NCBI RefSeq assembly: GCF_002563655.1
Contig: NZ_PDIY01000001.1
Coordinates: 62,001-126,000, forward strand
DNA length: 64,000 nucleotides
Direction: 5' to 3'
From: Bacillus sp. es.034
GTDB lineage: Bacteria; Bacillota; Bacilli; Bacillales; Bacillaceae_B
The notes beneath the pieces were generated by a model. It was not told the DNA's origin and made no database searches. It was given only the letters and a program-made list of their open reading frames with translations. Position numbers and translations under genes: made by a program. Position 1 is the stretch's first letter. Every line of letters begins with the position of its first letter. Below are positions 34,174 through 45,364 of this stretch, piece by piece.

Positions 34174-35007
34174 ATGAATTCAACAACGAAAGAAATCACA
34201 CTGATCATTATCGGCTCCTTATTCTTCGCCCTCGGGGTCAATTTGTTTGCGATTCCTAATGAGCTTGGGGAAGGCGGCGTGACAGGAATTTCGATGATTC
34301 TTTACTATGTATTCGATTGGTCGCCGGGTATTACGAACTTCGCCATGAATGGGGTTCTGCTAGCGATCGGATATAAGGTTTTAAATAAACGGGTAACATG
34401 GTACACGATGCTTGCCATTTTCTTTACCTCCCTCTTCATTCAACTGACGGAAGGGATGGGCGATTCAGTCGACATCATGCTTGGCACCGTATTCGCCGGT
34501 GTATTCATCGGGATCGGACTTGGCCTTGTCCTGCGTTCAGGCGGGACGACGGGTGGATCCACGATTGTGGCCCGCATGCTGAACCAGCGATTCGGTTGGG
34601 GTGTCAGCACGAGTATGTTCGTGTTTGATATTATTGTCGTCCTCAGTTCCATGTTCGTCATCGGAATCGAAAACACGATGTACACCGGGATTTCCATCTA
34701 TATCAGCACGAAAATCCTCGATTACCTGATCGATGGGTTCGATACAAGGAAGGCGGTCACGATCATCTCCCAGGATACTGATGCCATCGCTGAGAAAGTC
34801 AGCGCCAAAATGGACCGTGGTGTCACCATCATCAACGCTCGGGGACATTATTCAAAGTCATCCAAAGATATTCTCTATGTCGTGATCAACAAACAGGAGC
34901 TCTTCCTCCTGAAAAAAATGATCCAGCAAATCGATGAAAAAGCATTCGTCGTCGTGCACGATGTAAGAGATGTATTCGGGGAAGGATTTACATTTCCAAA
35001 GACGTAA
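34174..35007 (+). CDS. YitT family membrane protein (DUF161/DUF2179)
   Basis: A 277-residue protein with five or six N-terminal membrane segments (about 8-175), including the repeated PNELGEGGVTGISMILYYVF and LRSGGTTGGSTIVARMLNQR motifs. A soluble DUF2179 domain (about 200-277) follows (DRGVTIINARGHYSKSSKDI, then ILYVVINKQE). Bacilli carry several paralogues (YitT, YpjC, YvjA, YqfU); transport function is not established. The stop is immediately followed by a dispersed repeat. Confidence 0.9.
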   Translation: MNSTTKEITLIIIGSLFFALGVNLFAIPNELGEGGVTGISMILYYVFDWSPGITNFAMNGVLLAIGYKVLNKRVTWYTMLAIFFTSLFIQLTEGMGDSVDIMLGTVFAGVFIGIGLGLVLRSGGTTGGSTIVARMLNQRFGWGVSTSMFVFDIIVVLSSMFVIGIENTMYTGISIYISTKILDYLIDGFDTRKAVTIISQDTDAIAEKVSAKMDRGVTIINARGHYSKSSKDILYVVINKQELFLLKKMIQQIDEKAFVVVHDVRDVFGEGFTFPKT

Positions 35008-35092
35008 GCATGGGGACGGTTCTCGTGCTTCCTTTTTTACCAGAGGGACAGGTCCCTTGGCTCACTTGGACCAGGGAACCTGTCCCTATTTT
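35008..35092 (+). repeat. Composite dispersed repeat and terminator after yitT
   Basis: GCATGGGGACGGTTCTCGTG plus CTTCC (class one left half) directly follows the stop. A class-two hairpin comes next: AGGGACAGGT (35044-35053) with ACCTGTCCCT (35078-35087), followed by ATTTTAATC. The two repeat classes are therefore joined here, and the second probably terminates yitT. Confidence 0.7.
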
Positions 35093-35129
35093 AATCTCTG
35101 TAAACATTCGTTTAGATGATACCCCAACC

Positions 35130-36158
35130 TTAGTTCCTCCCCATCATCTCCTCATACGTCCTCCCCGCAACCTCTACCTCATACCCCGCTTCAAACTGCC
35201 CCATCAGCAACCGCAATCCATTCTTCCGGTCTTCAAGATTCCCTTCTTCATCGATTAACTGCATGCCATATGAAGCGATATCCGCCACAACCCGCTCATT
35301 CCGGTAATAAGCAAGCAGGACCGGATCGACTTCTACTTCTCCATAACCCTTATAGAAAAGATCAATATGCTCGGTGCGCTCATCCTTGAAGCACAACCCC
35401 AACCCCACTCCCGGGAACATCAAATCCCTTTCAACAGGGGCCATGACCGGATCGTCCCAATCGACGATGAATAGTTTTGAATCCCCATCGATCATCACAT
35501 TGCCGGGATGGATATCCCCGTGGCATAGAACAAATCCACTTTTATCACGATCCTGCAGCCTCTGTCCAAGTTCCTCCGTCCGCTCTACAATGTTCAGGAT
35601 GTCCTCGCGCTTTCTTTTCCAAAAATCAATCAGTTTCTCTGCCACTTTGTCACGGGGAAGATCTGCATCCATCTCCCGGTCGAGTTCCCTGACTTTCTCA
35701 CACCAGGGACCGGAGAAATCTTCTTGGCGCAGCTGCACCTGAAGGTCATGAGGGATCCCTGCAGAATGGATGGACTTCAGGATCTGTCCAAACCGAATCG
35801 ACTGTTGCTCGCTTAACGGCGATTCGAAACCCGTTCGCCCGTCTACGAATGGCGAAAGGATCCAGTGGTATGCTTCCTGATGGACCGCCAGCTCTTGACT
35901 CGTTGTCGGGATGGGCGGTATGACCGCGTCGATTCCTTGAGTTGAGAGGAAATGAATGATTCTGATCCCCGTGTCATCAAAGGGACCTTGGATCATTTTT
36001 AGAAAAAACACCTCACCTCTCAATCCTATTACACGATAGACTGCCGCTTTCGGATCATGTCCGATGGGCAGGAACGTCACTTCTTTCGCTTCCACGTTAA
36101 AATGGTCTTTTAATCCACCGATGATTTTTTCCTGGTTGAACTCAGGTTGTTTTAACAT
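35130..36158 (-). CDS. Aminoglycoside-phosphotransferase-type kinase (APH family)
   Basis: A 342-residue kinase-like protein. The catalytic loop FVLCHGDIHPGNVMIDGDSK (His-Gly-Asp and Asn, about 205-224) and the metal site FIVDWDDPVMAP (about 226-237) are clear; the N-lobe has KAAVYRVIGLRGEVFFLKM. Such proteins phosphorylate small molecules (aminoglycosides, homoserine, thiamine, fructosamine); substrate unknown. ATG 36158 follows GAAGGGGG at 10 nt; the open frame to 36242 only reads through a repeat hairpin. Confidence 0.85.
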   Translation of the reverse strand: MLKQPEFNQEKIIGGLKDHFNVEAKEVTFLPIGHDPKAAVYRVIGLRGEVFFLKMIQGPFDDTGIRIIHFLSTQGIDAVIPPIPTTSQELAVHQEAYHWILSPFVDGRTGFESPLSEQQSIRFGQILKSIHSAGIPHDLQVQLRQEDFSGPWCEKVRELDREMDADLPRDKVAEKLIDFWKRKREDILNIVERTEELGQRLQDRDKSGFVLCHGDIHPGNVMIDGDSKLFIVDWDDPVMAPVERDLMFPGVGLGLCFKDERTEHIDLFYKGYGEVEVDPVLLAYYRNERVVADIASYGMQLIDEEGNLEDRKNGLRLLMGQFEAGYEVEVAGRTYEEMMGRN

Positions 36159-36184
36159 ACATCCATTTCCCCCTTCACATGCGT

Positions 36185-36235
36185 CAGAGGGACAGGTACC
36201 GAGTCTCAAAACGAGCCCCGATACCTGTCCCTCTG
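36185..36235. repeat. GGGACAGGTA inverted repeat
   Basis: CAGAGGGACAGGTA (36185-36198) and TACCTGTCCCTCTG (36222-36235) form a 14-bp perfect stem with a 23-nt loop. It lies between the RidA pseudogene end and the kinase start. No T-run follows, so its terminator strength is uncertain. Confidence 0.65.
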
Positions 36236-36238
36236 GTT

Positions 36239-36646
36239 TCATACGTTCCTGATCGCCGCAACCGCTTCGATTTCCACCAGTTGATCAGTGTATCCGAGCA
36301 CCGTCACTCCTGATTAGGTACTCGGAACATCATGATCCCCGAACTCTTTTCTTATCGCCTCCCAAGCCGTCACTAAATCGGACTGATGATGAGAGGCTAC
36401 AAGGACCCGGGTGTAGACGACGTCCTTCAAGTAGGCACCACTCTCTTTCAGTACTTCCTTCATATTCTCCACACACAGCTTGGCTTGGAGTCCATAGTCC
36501 TGTGCATGAGGAACTTCCCCTTCTTTATTCAGAGGACAGGCACCGGCTAAGAAAAGGATGTCCATGTCTGAAGGTATTTTTGAAGCGTAAGCATAATCAA
36601 CATGGGCTAATTGTGCTGATCGAATAAAGGATATTTTATTGGTCAT
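36239..36646 (-). pseudogene. RidA (YjgF/YER057c) family gene interrupted by an in-frame stop
   Basis: The first 110 codons encode a RidA-like protein (DILFLAGACPLNKEGEVPHA, DVVYTRVLVASHHQSDLVTA). TAA at 36314-36316 stops it after DHDVPST. The same frame continues for 24 codons as SGVTVLGYTDQLVEIEAVAA plus IRNV and then TGA, exactly the family's conserved C-terminus with the catalytic-site Glu. A single nonsense change is therefore the likely cause. RidA proteins deaminate reactive enamines; the truncated form lacks the last strand and active-site residues. Confidence 0.8.
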
Positions 36647-36708
36647 GGTGTTCCCTCCTCTCTGAGAAAAATTTCACCTATGGTTTCTTTTAATCTATCA
36701 ACATACCC

Positions 36709-37416
36709 CTAACACCTCACATACTTCCGCTTAAATCCGATCCGTCCCTTCTCCACCTGCTTCTGGATATCTTCGGCAGACTTCAGGACACTATTTTTCT
36801 TCCCTTCCCTGACCATCTCGACAGGACCGATTTCCTTTGCGGTCTCGAGGGCCTCCTCATGAAGGGGCACATACGACACTCCCATGGTCCCAACAAAGTT
36901 ATTCATCGCGGATTTCGTCCGTTCAGGTGCATCGTGGATCGTGTCTTTCACTTTCCGGAGCATTCCCCTAAGCTTCTCTTTGGAAAACTCTTCGTCCTTC
37001 CGGTTCCCGAGGAGCCAGCAGTAGCAGCTCCAGCCCGCGGACATTTTCAATTCGTCCCCGCTCTCAATCCATTTATCGGCGACCTCCTGTGCGATATCCG
37101 CTTCTGCCAATGTGACCGATACCACGTTATCGGACAGCATATAGAAGTAAGCCCCTTCGATCCAGCGGTCAAAGTCTGCTTCGGTCATCGCTTTCGGGTC
37201 TGCGATGACGCCGGCAAAGTACATGGCATCGTAATTTCCCGTAGCGTATAGTTCCTCTGCCAGGGCCTGGTTCTTTTTGATTTCCTTCGCCATCGGCTTC
37301 ATGGCACCCGTCGCGACGCCGAACACAGGCTCCCGGGCACCGTTCGATAGGTACATTTTCTTCGTTCGTTCCTTGCCGAGGACTTCCAGTTCCTGCATCA
37401 CGGTTTCCAGATCCAT
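36709..37416 (-). CDS. DNA alkylation repair enzyme, AlkD-like (HEAT-repeat)
   Basis: A 235-residue all-helical protein of the AlkD/DNA-alkylation-repair family: YLSNGAREPVFGVATGAMKP near the N-terminus, ALAEELYATGNYDAMYFAGV, then the HEAT-like helices DRWIEGAYFYMLSDNVVSVT and WSCYCWLLGNRKDEEF. It may be a glycosylase or a DNA-binding scaffold; several AlkD paralogues lack glycosylase activity. I chose ATG 37416 because AAGGAAGTGG lies upstream at workable spacing; ATG 37443 has no site. Confidence 0.82.
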   Translation of the reverse strand: MDLETVMQELEVLGKERTKKMYLSNGAREPVFGVATGAMKPMAKEIKKNQALAEELYATGNYDAMYFAGVIADPKAMTEADFDRWIEGAYFYMLSDNVVSVTLAEADIAQEVADKWIESGDELKMSAGWSCYCWLLGNRKDEEFSKEKLRGMLRKVKDTIHDAPERTKSAMNNFVGTMGVSYVPLHEEALETAKEIGPVEMVREGKKNSVLKSAEDIQKQVEKGRIGFKRKYVRC

Positions 37417-37459
37417 TCCATCCACTTCCTTAATTTCATTCATCTTATATGTATTCTTC

Positions 37460-38569
37460 TTACATCGCCCTGTCCCTTTTATTTTTTCTATTTTTCACGA
37501 AAGCAATCAGAAGGAGAAGGATCGGAATGCCGACAAGCAGAGGCATATGCAGGACATACATGGCTACCTTCAGCCCTTCATGGATATGTTCCTGGAAATT
37601 GCTCGCAATCGACATGGACATGAATAGGACGATCAGGCCGAGTGGATAGGCGAGTCGCGATGGCGATTGAATCTTAAATACGCTCGCCGTCCCGATGACA
37701 GACGCATAAAAGAAGATGCTGATCTTCAAGAAAATCCCGATCACCAAACCAAGCATAAAGAAGACATCCAGACGTTCCAGAAAGTCGGCCACCTGTATCG
37801 ACTGGACCGTACTAAGTAGGGGAAATTGCGAACGGGCCGTCAGATCCACCCCCAGCACACTGATATTGATGAGCATGGTGAGGATCAGATTGATACCGCT
37901 CAGTCCCGTTGCGCAAAGCATCGTCAGCTTCGCTTTCTTCGGATTATTCAAATATGGGAGAATCATCGTAAAGACAAAGACTTCCGTAAACGGAAAATAC
38001 AAAGTTTGGGTAAAAGTCACTTTCAAAACCGGCATTAGCCCTTCTTCCAGTACAGGTTGGAGATTGGTAAAATCGATCAAGCCGGAAACGACGATCAGGA
38101 TAAATCCAACGACTGAAAGGATAAACATTAACATAAACAGAAGTTCTCCCGACCGCCCGATGACTTCGATCCCTTTTCGCACCGTATAAATGATGACCAG
38201 CATCAAAAGGGCATTGGCAATGAATAATGGGGTTTCCGGATACGCAAAGGTCAACAGCATTTCACCAAAGTCCCGGAGAACCCTTGACGCATCATACATA
38301 AAATAAAATAGATAAAGAAAAGCAAGGACCGTCCCTGCCACCTTCCCGAGAATCTTCTGCATGTATTCCGTCGGCAGGAGGTCTGGATAATACGTGTACA
38401 GTTTATGATAGACGAGCAGCAGGACGAAGCTTGCGATCATCCCGAACATGATCGCAAGCCACGCATCCTGTTTCGCATCGATGGCAAGAGGGACAAGTAA
38501 AGAGCTTCCCATTTCAAATAACACAATTAAGACAAAGAGCTGAATGCTGCTGATTTTCGCCTTTTCCAC
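37460..38569 (-). CDS. Spore germinant receptor B subunit (GerAB/GerKB-type permease)
   Basis: A 369-residue membrane protein of the endospore germination permease family (amino acid-polyamine-organocation fold) with about ten transmembrane segments; KISSIQLFVLIVLFEMGSSL opens the first. It binds the germinant within the receptor complex in the inner spore membrane. The start is GTG 38569 with AAGGAGG 10 nt upstream. It is last in an A-C-B operon, the order of B. subtilis gerK. Confidence 0.92.
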   Translation of the reverse strand: MEKAKISSIQLFVLIVLFEMGSSLLVPLAIDAKQDAWLAIMFGMIASFVLLLVYHKLYTYYPDLLPTEYMQKILGKVAGTVLAFLYLFYFMYDASRVLRDFGEMLLTFAYPETPLFIANALLMLVIIYTVRKGIEVIGRSGELLFMLMFILSVVGFILIVVSGLIDFTNLQPVLEEGLMPVLKVTFTQTLYFPFTEVFVFTMILPYLNNPKKAKLTMLCATGLSGINLILTMLINISVLGVDLTARSQFPLLSTVQSIQVADFLERLDVFFMLGLVIGIFLKISIFFYASVIGTASVFKIQSPSRLAYPLGLIVLFMSMSIASNFQEHIHEGLKVAMYVLHMPLLVGIPILLLLIAFVKNRKNKRDRAM

Positions 38570-38590
38570 TGAACGGGTCCCTCCTTTTCC

Positions 38591-39808
38591 TTACTCTTCT
38601 TCTAAACTTGAAAGAAACGATTTATTACGCAGTCCGGCTCGGCGGATGTAGGCTTCCACCGTAATATCCACCTTCAACTCCGGAAAATAAACCTCATTCC
38701 ACATCGCTTTAAGCTTATTCCAATCATCCGGTCGTGAACGCCGGACCGCTTCCCCAAAACCGAATATATCGACTTTATTGGTTTGGGCCTGTTCAATCGC
38801 TTTTTTTATTTCTCCTTCAATCTCTTTCTCAACCTTTTTTTCCATCTGTGAAATCACCTTCCTATCGGTGATATCGATGGGCTCACTCATCTCCCCTATG
38901 CTTCCTTCGACCCGCGTGTGAATCGATATATGAGGCCTGCCGTTCTTCATATCACCCGACACGGTGGTCTTCTGCCGGTTCGTTTGATAGGCGACGGCTT
39001 CTTTCTTTCCATTCCAATTGATATTGATGTCCGTTCCCTGGATCTCGTCCCTGATCCACACGGTTCCCCTTGCCGATTTGCCGTATTGCCAATCGACTAA
39101 TTTCTCGTCTTTGATCATCGCTATCCCACTGGCTTCGATGGTGGATTCAGGCTCACTTTCCTGGATATTTTCAGGCAGGCCTGCATGCTTCGGATCTCCT
39201 AGGAGACGAAACCCTGAGACAACGGTCCCCCCTTTGGATGAATGCAGCCCTTTCATCACGTCCTGAATCGACGTCTTCACATTATGTCCCCATGTCTTCT
39301 CGGAGAATTCCAATGTTTTCAGCACCTTATTCGCCGGGATTTTATCAACGGGGGTTAAGGTCCGGAGCAGATCTTCTGCCGAAGAATGGTTCGCGATCAC
39401 CATCGTCGTCGTGATCCGGAATTCATGATCCCGGTCGATGGCATCGATGATTGTCGCTACTCCTTCTTCTCTTGCAAGATCCTCGCCGATCACGACCAGA
39501 TTGGCATGGGCATAATACAATCGTCGGGAAATCTTACTGGATGCGTGCCTGCTTGCTTCTACTAAATTATCCCCCGTAGCCGAATAAATCGTCACGGGTG
39601 GACTTTGAGAACCGCCGCCGCGCATGCCTCCAGCGACGTTCCCGGGATTGATGATCTGAAGGGTCATGATATACTTCCCGTCATCCGCTTTATCCACGCC
39701 CATCGCAGCCACAATGGCCAGATCTGTCAACTCTTTCTTACTCCAACAGCCGGACAAAAAGAAGGAGATGGCGATTAGAATAAAGAGTATCTTCATTTTA
39801 CGAGCCAT
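38591..39808 (-). CDS. Spore germinant receptor C subunit (Ger(x)C lipoprotein)
   Basis: A 405-residue lipoprotein: signal MKILFILIAISFFLSGCW with lipobox FLSGC, followed by KELTDLAIVAAMGVDKADDG, the conserved N-terminal block of GerC proteins. The C-terminal domain (about 240-400) has EIKKAIEQAQTNKVDIFGFG and the D-W region of the family. I chose ATG 39808 because GGAAGGAAGG lies 8 nt upstream; it overlaps the A-subunit end by 11 bp. Middle gene of the A-C-B receptor operon. Confidence 0.92.
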   Translation of the reverse strand: MARKMKILFILIAISFFLSGCWSKKELTDLAIVAAMGVDKADDGKYIMTLQIINPGNVAGGMRGGGSQSPPVTIYSATGDNLVEASRHASSKISRRLYYAHANLVVIGEDLAREEGVATIIDAIDRDHEFRITTTMVIANHSSAEDLLRTLTPVDKIPANKVLKTLEFSEKTWGHNVKTSIQDVMKGLHSSKGGTVVSGFRLLGDPKHAGLPENIQESEPESTIEASGIAMIKDEKLVDWQYGKSARGTVWIRDEIQGTDININWNGKKEAVAYQTNRQKTTVSGDMKNGRPHISIHTRVEGSIGEMSEPIDITDRKVISQMEKKVEKEIEGEIKKAIEQAQTNKVDIFGFGEAVRRSRPDDWNKLKAMWNEVYFPELKVDITVEAYIRRAGLRNKSFLSSLEEE

Positions 39809-41414
39809 TGTTATCGCCTTCCTTCCCGTCTCCATTGACCATCGTACGAGAGGCCGGCGTTTCCGGACCTTGATTGGTCCCTTCCCTTACAGCATTGGCG
39901 CTGATCAGGCGCGGTCTCTGCCGGAGGGTCCACCAAGGAAGCCGCACAAAGGTATCCTTGTTATTCACCGGGATGAATGGAGCAAACGGGGCCATATAAG
40001 GTACTCCAAAGGAACGGAGGCTGCATAAATGGACGACCATCAAAAGAAAGATCAGTATGATACCGTAGAACCCAAAGGTCGCGGCACCGATCATGAATAA
40101 GAAGCGGATGATACGGGCCGAAATCGCCATATCAAAGGATGGCGTGGCAAAACTCGCGATCGCCGTGATCGATACGATAATGACCATCGCCGGTGACACA
40201 ATGCTCGCTTGCACCGCTGCCTGTCCAATGACAAGGGCACCGACGATCGAAACGGCAGAACCGATCGCTTTCGGCAATCGAATCCCTGCTTCCCGCAGGA
40301 TTTCAAACGTGATTTCCATCAACAGGGCTTCCACGAATGCCGGAAACGGAACCGACTCCCTCTGGGCGGCAATCGCGACAATGAGCGTCGTCGGCACCAT
40401 CTCCTGGTGAAAGGTTGTGACCGCCACAAAGGTCGCAGGGGCAATCAGCGAAATGGCAAACATCAAGATGCGCAGCAGCCGGATCGATGTCGCAATATCG
40501 AATCGGGCATAATAATCCTCTGCCGACTGGAAAAATTGAATGAACAGGGCAGGGGCAATCAGGACAAAAGGAGTTCCATCCACAAAGATGGCGATCCGCC
40601 CTTCAAATAGATTCCCTGCCACTACATCCGGCCGTTCCGTGTTAAAGATCGTCGGAAACGGCGTCATCGTTTGATCTTCTATCAGCTGTTCGATATACCC
40701 CGATTCCAAAATACTGTCGATGTCGATCTTCTTTAAACGCTTGCGGATTTCCTCAATCACTTCTTCATTGGCAATGCCATGTATGTACATCAGTGTCACA
40801 TCGGTCTTCGTCACGCGGCCGATCTTCATGGACTCGAGCCATAAATCAGGGGTCTTGATGATGCGCCGTACCATGGCCGTATTGGTCCCGATCGACTCCG
40901 TAAACGCCCCCTTTGGCCCGCGCACTACCATTTGAGTGGTGGATTCCGATATGGAGCGCGTTTCGCCCCCTTTCGTGCAGGCACTCAACGCCTTCGCAGT
41001 CCCGTCCACCAGGACAATCGTGTCACCTGCCATCAACGAGGAGAACAGCTCCACCCACTTATCGGTCGATGACATATTCCCCACCGTCATCATGTCATCC
41101 GAAATCAGACTAATGGCATCGTCTTCATTCAACTCCTCCTTATGATCATCCTTCATCATGGACTGCAGCAGGAACTCCTGAATCGATTGATTGTCTACGA
41201 TTCCTTCCACATACACAATCGCCGTTTCAATGGACGCATCCTTCCCCATTTTCAACCGGCGGATGATGACATCTGAACTGTTCCCCGTTTTCTGCCGGAT
41301 CATATCAAGGTTGACGGACAATGAACGCTGTATATATTCTTCCGAGGTATCAGAAGCTTGGTTTTCTGGTTGTTGGTTCTTCTTTGGTTTACGACCTTTA
41401 AAGAACGAAGACAT
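39798..41414 (-). CDS. Spore germinant receptor A subunit (GerA/GerKA-type)
   Basis: A 538-residue GerA-family protein. The N-terminal soluble domain (about 1-280) has NLDMIRQKTGNSSDVIIRRL; conserved GAFTESIGTNTAMVRRIIKT and PDVVAGNLFEGRIAIFVDGT precede about five membrane segments (about 290-450). The C-terminal tail is cytoplasmic. ATG 41414 with AAGGGTG at about 9 nt is the credible start; the frame to 41501 has none. Expressed in the forespore in related species. Leftward promoter not identified. Confidence 0.92.
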   Translation of the reverse strand: MSSFFKGRKPKKNQQPENQASDTSEEYIQRSLSVNLDMIRQKTGNSSDVIIRRLKMGKDASIETAIVYVEGIVDNQSIQEFLLQSMMKDDHKEELNEDDAISLISDDMMTVGNMSSTDKWVELFSSLMAGDTIVLVDGTAKALSACTKGGETRSISESTTQMVVRGPKGAFTESIGTNTAMVRRIIKTPDLWLESMKIGRVTKTDVTLMYIHGIANEEVIEEIRKRLKKIDIDSILESGYIEQLIEDQTMTPFPTIFNTERPDVVAGNLFEGRIAIFVDGTPFVLIAPALFIQFFQSAEDYYARFDIATSIRLLRILMFAISLIAPATFVAVTTFHQEMVPTTLIVAIAAQRESVPFPAFVEALLMEITFEILREAGIRLPKAIGSAVSIVGALVIGQAAVQASIVSPAMVIIVSITAIASFATPSFDMAISARIIRFLFMIGAATFGFYGIILIFLLMVVHLCSLRSFGVPYMAPFAPFIPVNNKDTFVRLPWWTLRQRPRLISANAVREGTNQGPETPASRTMVNGDGKEGDNNGS

Positions 41415-41537
41415 AGATTCCGGCACCCTTCTCTCATTTTTTATTACTGTAACCAAATGAGGGGTATTTATGTAATTTTTTACAAAGGAATGAACCTCCA
41501 TCCGTAGGCAGAACCTAAGAAAAGGAGCGTGATCAGT

Positions 41538-41762
41538 ATGAAAATCTTTGGTATTACACTTTTAATGATGGGATGTTTAATGGGGTTTTCGTTAGGCCTC
41601 GATATTCTTCAGGGTTTCGACGTGTCAGATGCCTTGCACAACGCCGTCAGTCCTTTTCGCGTCATGGAAGTGGCCGAGATGGTTGTCCTCTTCTTCCTCC
41701 TCTTTCTCTTTTTTGGGGAAACGGCCTATGAGGTGATCAAGAAAAGAAAGGCAAACAAATAA
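41538..41762 (+). CDS. Small hypothetical membrane protein (74 aa)
   Basis: Two hydrophobic helices (about 3-22 and 45-63) flank an amphipathic loop DILQGFDVSDALHNAVSPFR, ending in the basic tail KKRKANK. ATG 41538 has AAAGGAG 10 nt upstream; GTG 41529 is nearer. It is divergent from the germination operon, a position in which other bacilli carry small forespore proteins, but I do not recognise the family. Confidence 0.65.
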   Translation: MKIFGITLLMMGCLMGFSLGLDILQGFDVSDALHNAVSPFRVMEVAEMVVLFFLLFLFFGETAYEVIKKRKANK

Positions 41763-41802
41763 AAGAAGATGAGCTTCTCACCACTCATCTCCCTTTGCAC
41801 AA

Positions 41803-42246
41803 TCATCCATCCGTTGAAATCGGAATCTCCAACACATTCGTTTTCGAACCATCTTTTGCTGAGTAAAAAAATAATTCCAGCCTCATGTCATCTGTCGTGA
41901 GGATCTCTTTTTTAAAGGATAGGGTAAACTCACCCCAGGCAGGTGCACCCTCTGTTTGATAGTTGTTTTCATCCACCACTTCATCCTCATCATAAAGCGC
42001 GTATTGAAAGACCCCTTCAAATACCTGTGCCTTCCCCGTTACCAAAACCTCATCTTCCGTTTGAGTGACGACCACCTCTTTAAAGGATTCGTTTTGATAA
42101 ACGGTTGGGGAGTTGTCTTCACTGGTTGGAGCAGGCTCCTGCTCTGTCACCATTGGTTTTTCCTTTTCTTCCTGTTGTGGCTGAGTACAAGCAGCCAGTC
42201 CGAACGCCGTGATCACCGTTAAAAACAAAACCACTCTCTTCATCAT
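41803..42246 (-). CDS. Lipoprotein with Gmad2-type domain
   Basis: A 147-residue lipoprotein: signal MKRVVLFLTVITAFGLAAC (lipobox GLAAC), a Pro/Glu-rich linker and a Gmad2 immunoglobulin-like domain. Its pattern is visible in VLVTGKAQVFEGVFQYALYD, PAWGEFTLSFKKEI and AKDGSKTNVLEIPIS. Gmad2 domains occur in spore-germination and sporulation proteins such as GerM, so a spore-envelope role is likely. It converges on the small membrane protein gene with 40 bp between. Confidence 0.82.
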   Translation of the reverse strand: MMKRVVLFLTVITAFGLAACTQPQQEEKEKPMVTEQEPAPTSEDNSPTVYQNESFKEVVVTQTEDEVLVTGKAQVFEGVFQYALYDEDEVVDENNYQTEGAPAWGEFTLSFKKEILTTDDMRLELFFYSAKDGSKTNVLEIPISTDG

Positions 42247-42354
42247 CTCACCCCTGGTTTTTATTCACTACTATTCTTCTTTGACAGAAATTATTCTTTT
42301 CCCCCTACTACCCCCTTTGCTTGTAAAAATTCACCATCCAGAGAAGCTTCAAGC

Positions 42355-42406
42355 TTTCAATAACCATTCTAATCTTTTATAATGATAATTAAGAATTATT
42401 ATAATT
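42355..42406 (+). promoter_or_regulatory. katG promoter with PerR/Fur-type boxes
   Basis: -35 TTTCAA (42355-42360) and -10 TATAAT (42378-42383) are spaced 17 bp. TTATAATGATAATTA (42377-42391) covers the -10 and fits the 7-1-7 PerR box pattern with a few mismatches; AATTAT-T-ATAATT (42394-42406) is a second, perfect dyad. PerR repression relieved by peroxide is the likely control; Fur has a similar box. Confidence 0.7.
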
Positions 42407-42461
42407 ATCACACTATTTAAGTGGTAGTTGCTTTTCCCTATTTTTTAGAACAGGAAGGTGA

Positions 42462-44684
<2,223 letters not shown>

Positions 44685-44694
44685 TGAGTAGTGG

Positions 44695-44724
44695 GCCTCT
44701 TCCTTGATGGAAGGGGCTTTTTTT
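44695..44724 (+). terminator. katG terminator
   Basis: GCCTCTTCC pairs with GGAAGGGGC (one wobble) around TTGAT, followed by seven T residues, 10 nt after the katG stop. Confidence 0.85.
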
Positions 44725-44782
44725 GCACAGACAACCTTCATCTCTCCCACAATTTCATTGACAAATCCCCACCTCTCCATTA

Positions 44783-44798
44783 TTATCAATATCGATAA
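44783..44798. promoter_or_regulatory. Candidate operator of the HTH-psd operon
   Basis: TTATCAATATCGATAA is a near-perfect 16-bp dyad (only the two positions next to the arms differ), 24 bp before the HTH regulator's start. It overlaps the expected promoter zone and is a plausible autoregulatory site. Confidence 0.55.
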
Positions 44799-44821
44799 CA
44801 ATCACAAAAGGATGTAATCGA

Positions 44822-45364
44822 ATGACCCAAATAGATACCGACCTATTCCTCCATCCGGTCCGGATGCGGATCATACAGCATCTCTCCAAAGGAGCGGCGA
44901 CGGTACATGAGCTGAAGGAATGGATGACAGATGTCCCCCAGGCCACCCTTTACCGGCATTTGAATCGGCTGACGAAGAATAACATCATTCATATCGTCGA
45001 TGAACGGAAAATCCGTGGTGCCGTCGAGAAAACCTATGCCATGCAAGAAGACAATCCCTATATGACAGTTGAAGAATTGGAGCAGCTGCCAGGCGAAGAA
45101 CATCTTAAATTGTTCATGACCTTCCTATCCTCCGTGACAGGACAGGCAAGAAACTATCTTCTGGACGACCCGGATCCTGCCCGTGATTTCTTCGGATATA
45201 ACCAGCTGGACCTTTACGTGACACCCGACGAGCTCAAAGAGTTGACGGCAGGCATGAATGAACTTCTGAGCAAATTCAAATCGAACAGACCGACGGAGGA
45301 AAACGAAAAGATTTCCCTTATCCAAATGCTTATCCCAGAACCCAAAGGACGTGACCATACATGA
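44822..45364 (+). CDS. Helix-turn-helix (ArsR-like) regulator
   Basis: A 180-residue regulator with an N-terminal winged helix: FLHPVRMRIIQHLSKGAATV, then DVPQATLYRHLNRLTKNNII (about 8-55). A helical C-terminal region (about 75-175) with YLLDDPDPARDFFGY follows and may bind a ligand. The start codon of psd overlaps its stop by 4 nt (ATGA), so the pair is one translation-coupled operon. It may sense lipid or membrane state; that is inference. Confidence 0.82.
   Translation: MTQIDTDLFLHPVRMRIIQHLSKGAATVHELKEWMTDVPQATLYRHLNRLTKNNIIHIVDERKIRGAVEKTYAMQEDNPYMTVEELEQLPGEEHLKLFMTFLSSVTGQARNYLLDDPDPARDFFGYNQLDLYVTPDELKELTAGMNELLSKFKSNRPTEENEKISLIQMLIPEPKGRDHT

Noticed and set aside
36159-36242. N-terminal extension of the APH-type kinase
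   Set aside because: Codes for a repeat hairpin; the true start has a ribosome binding site at 36158.
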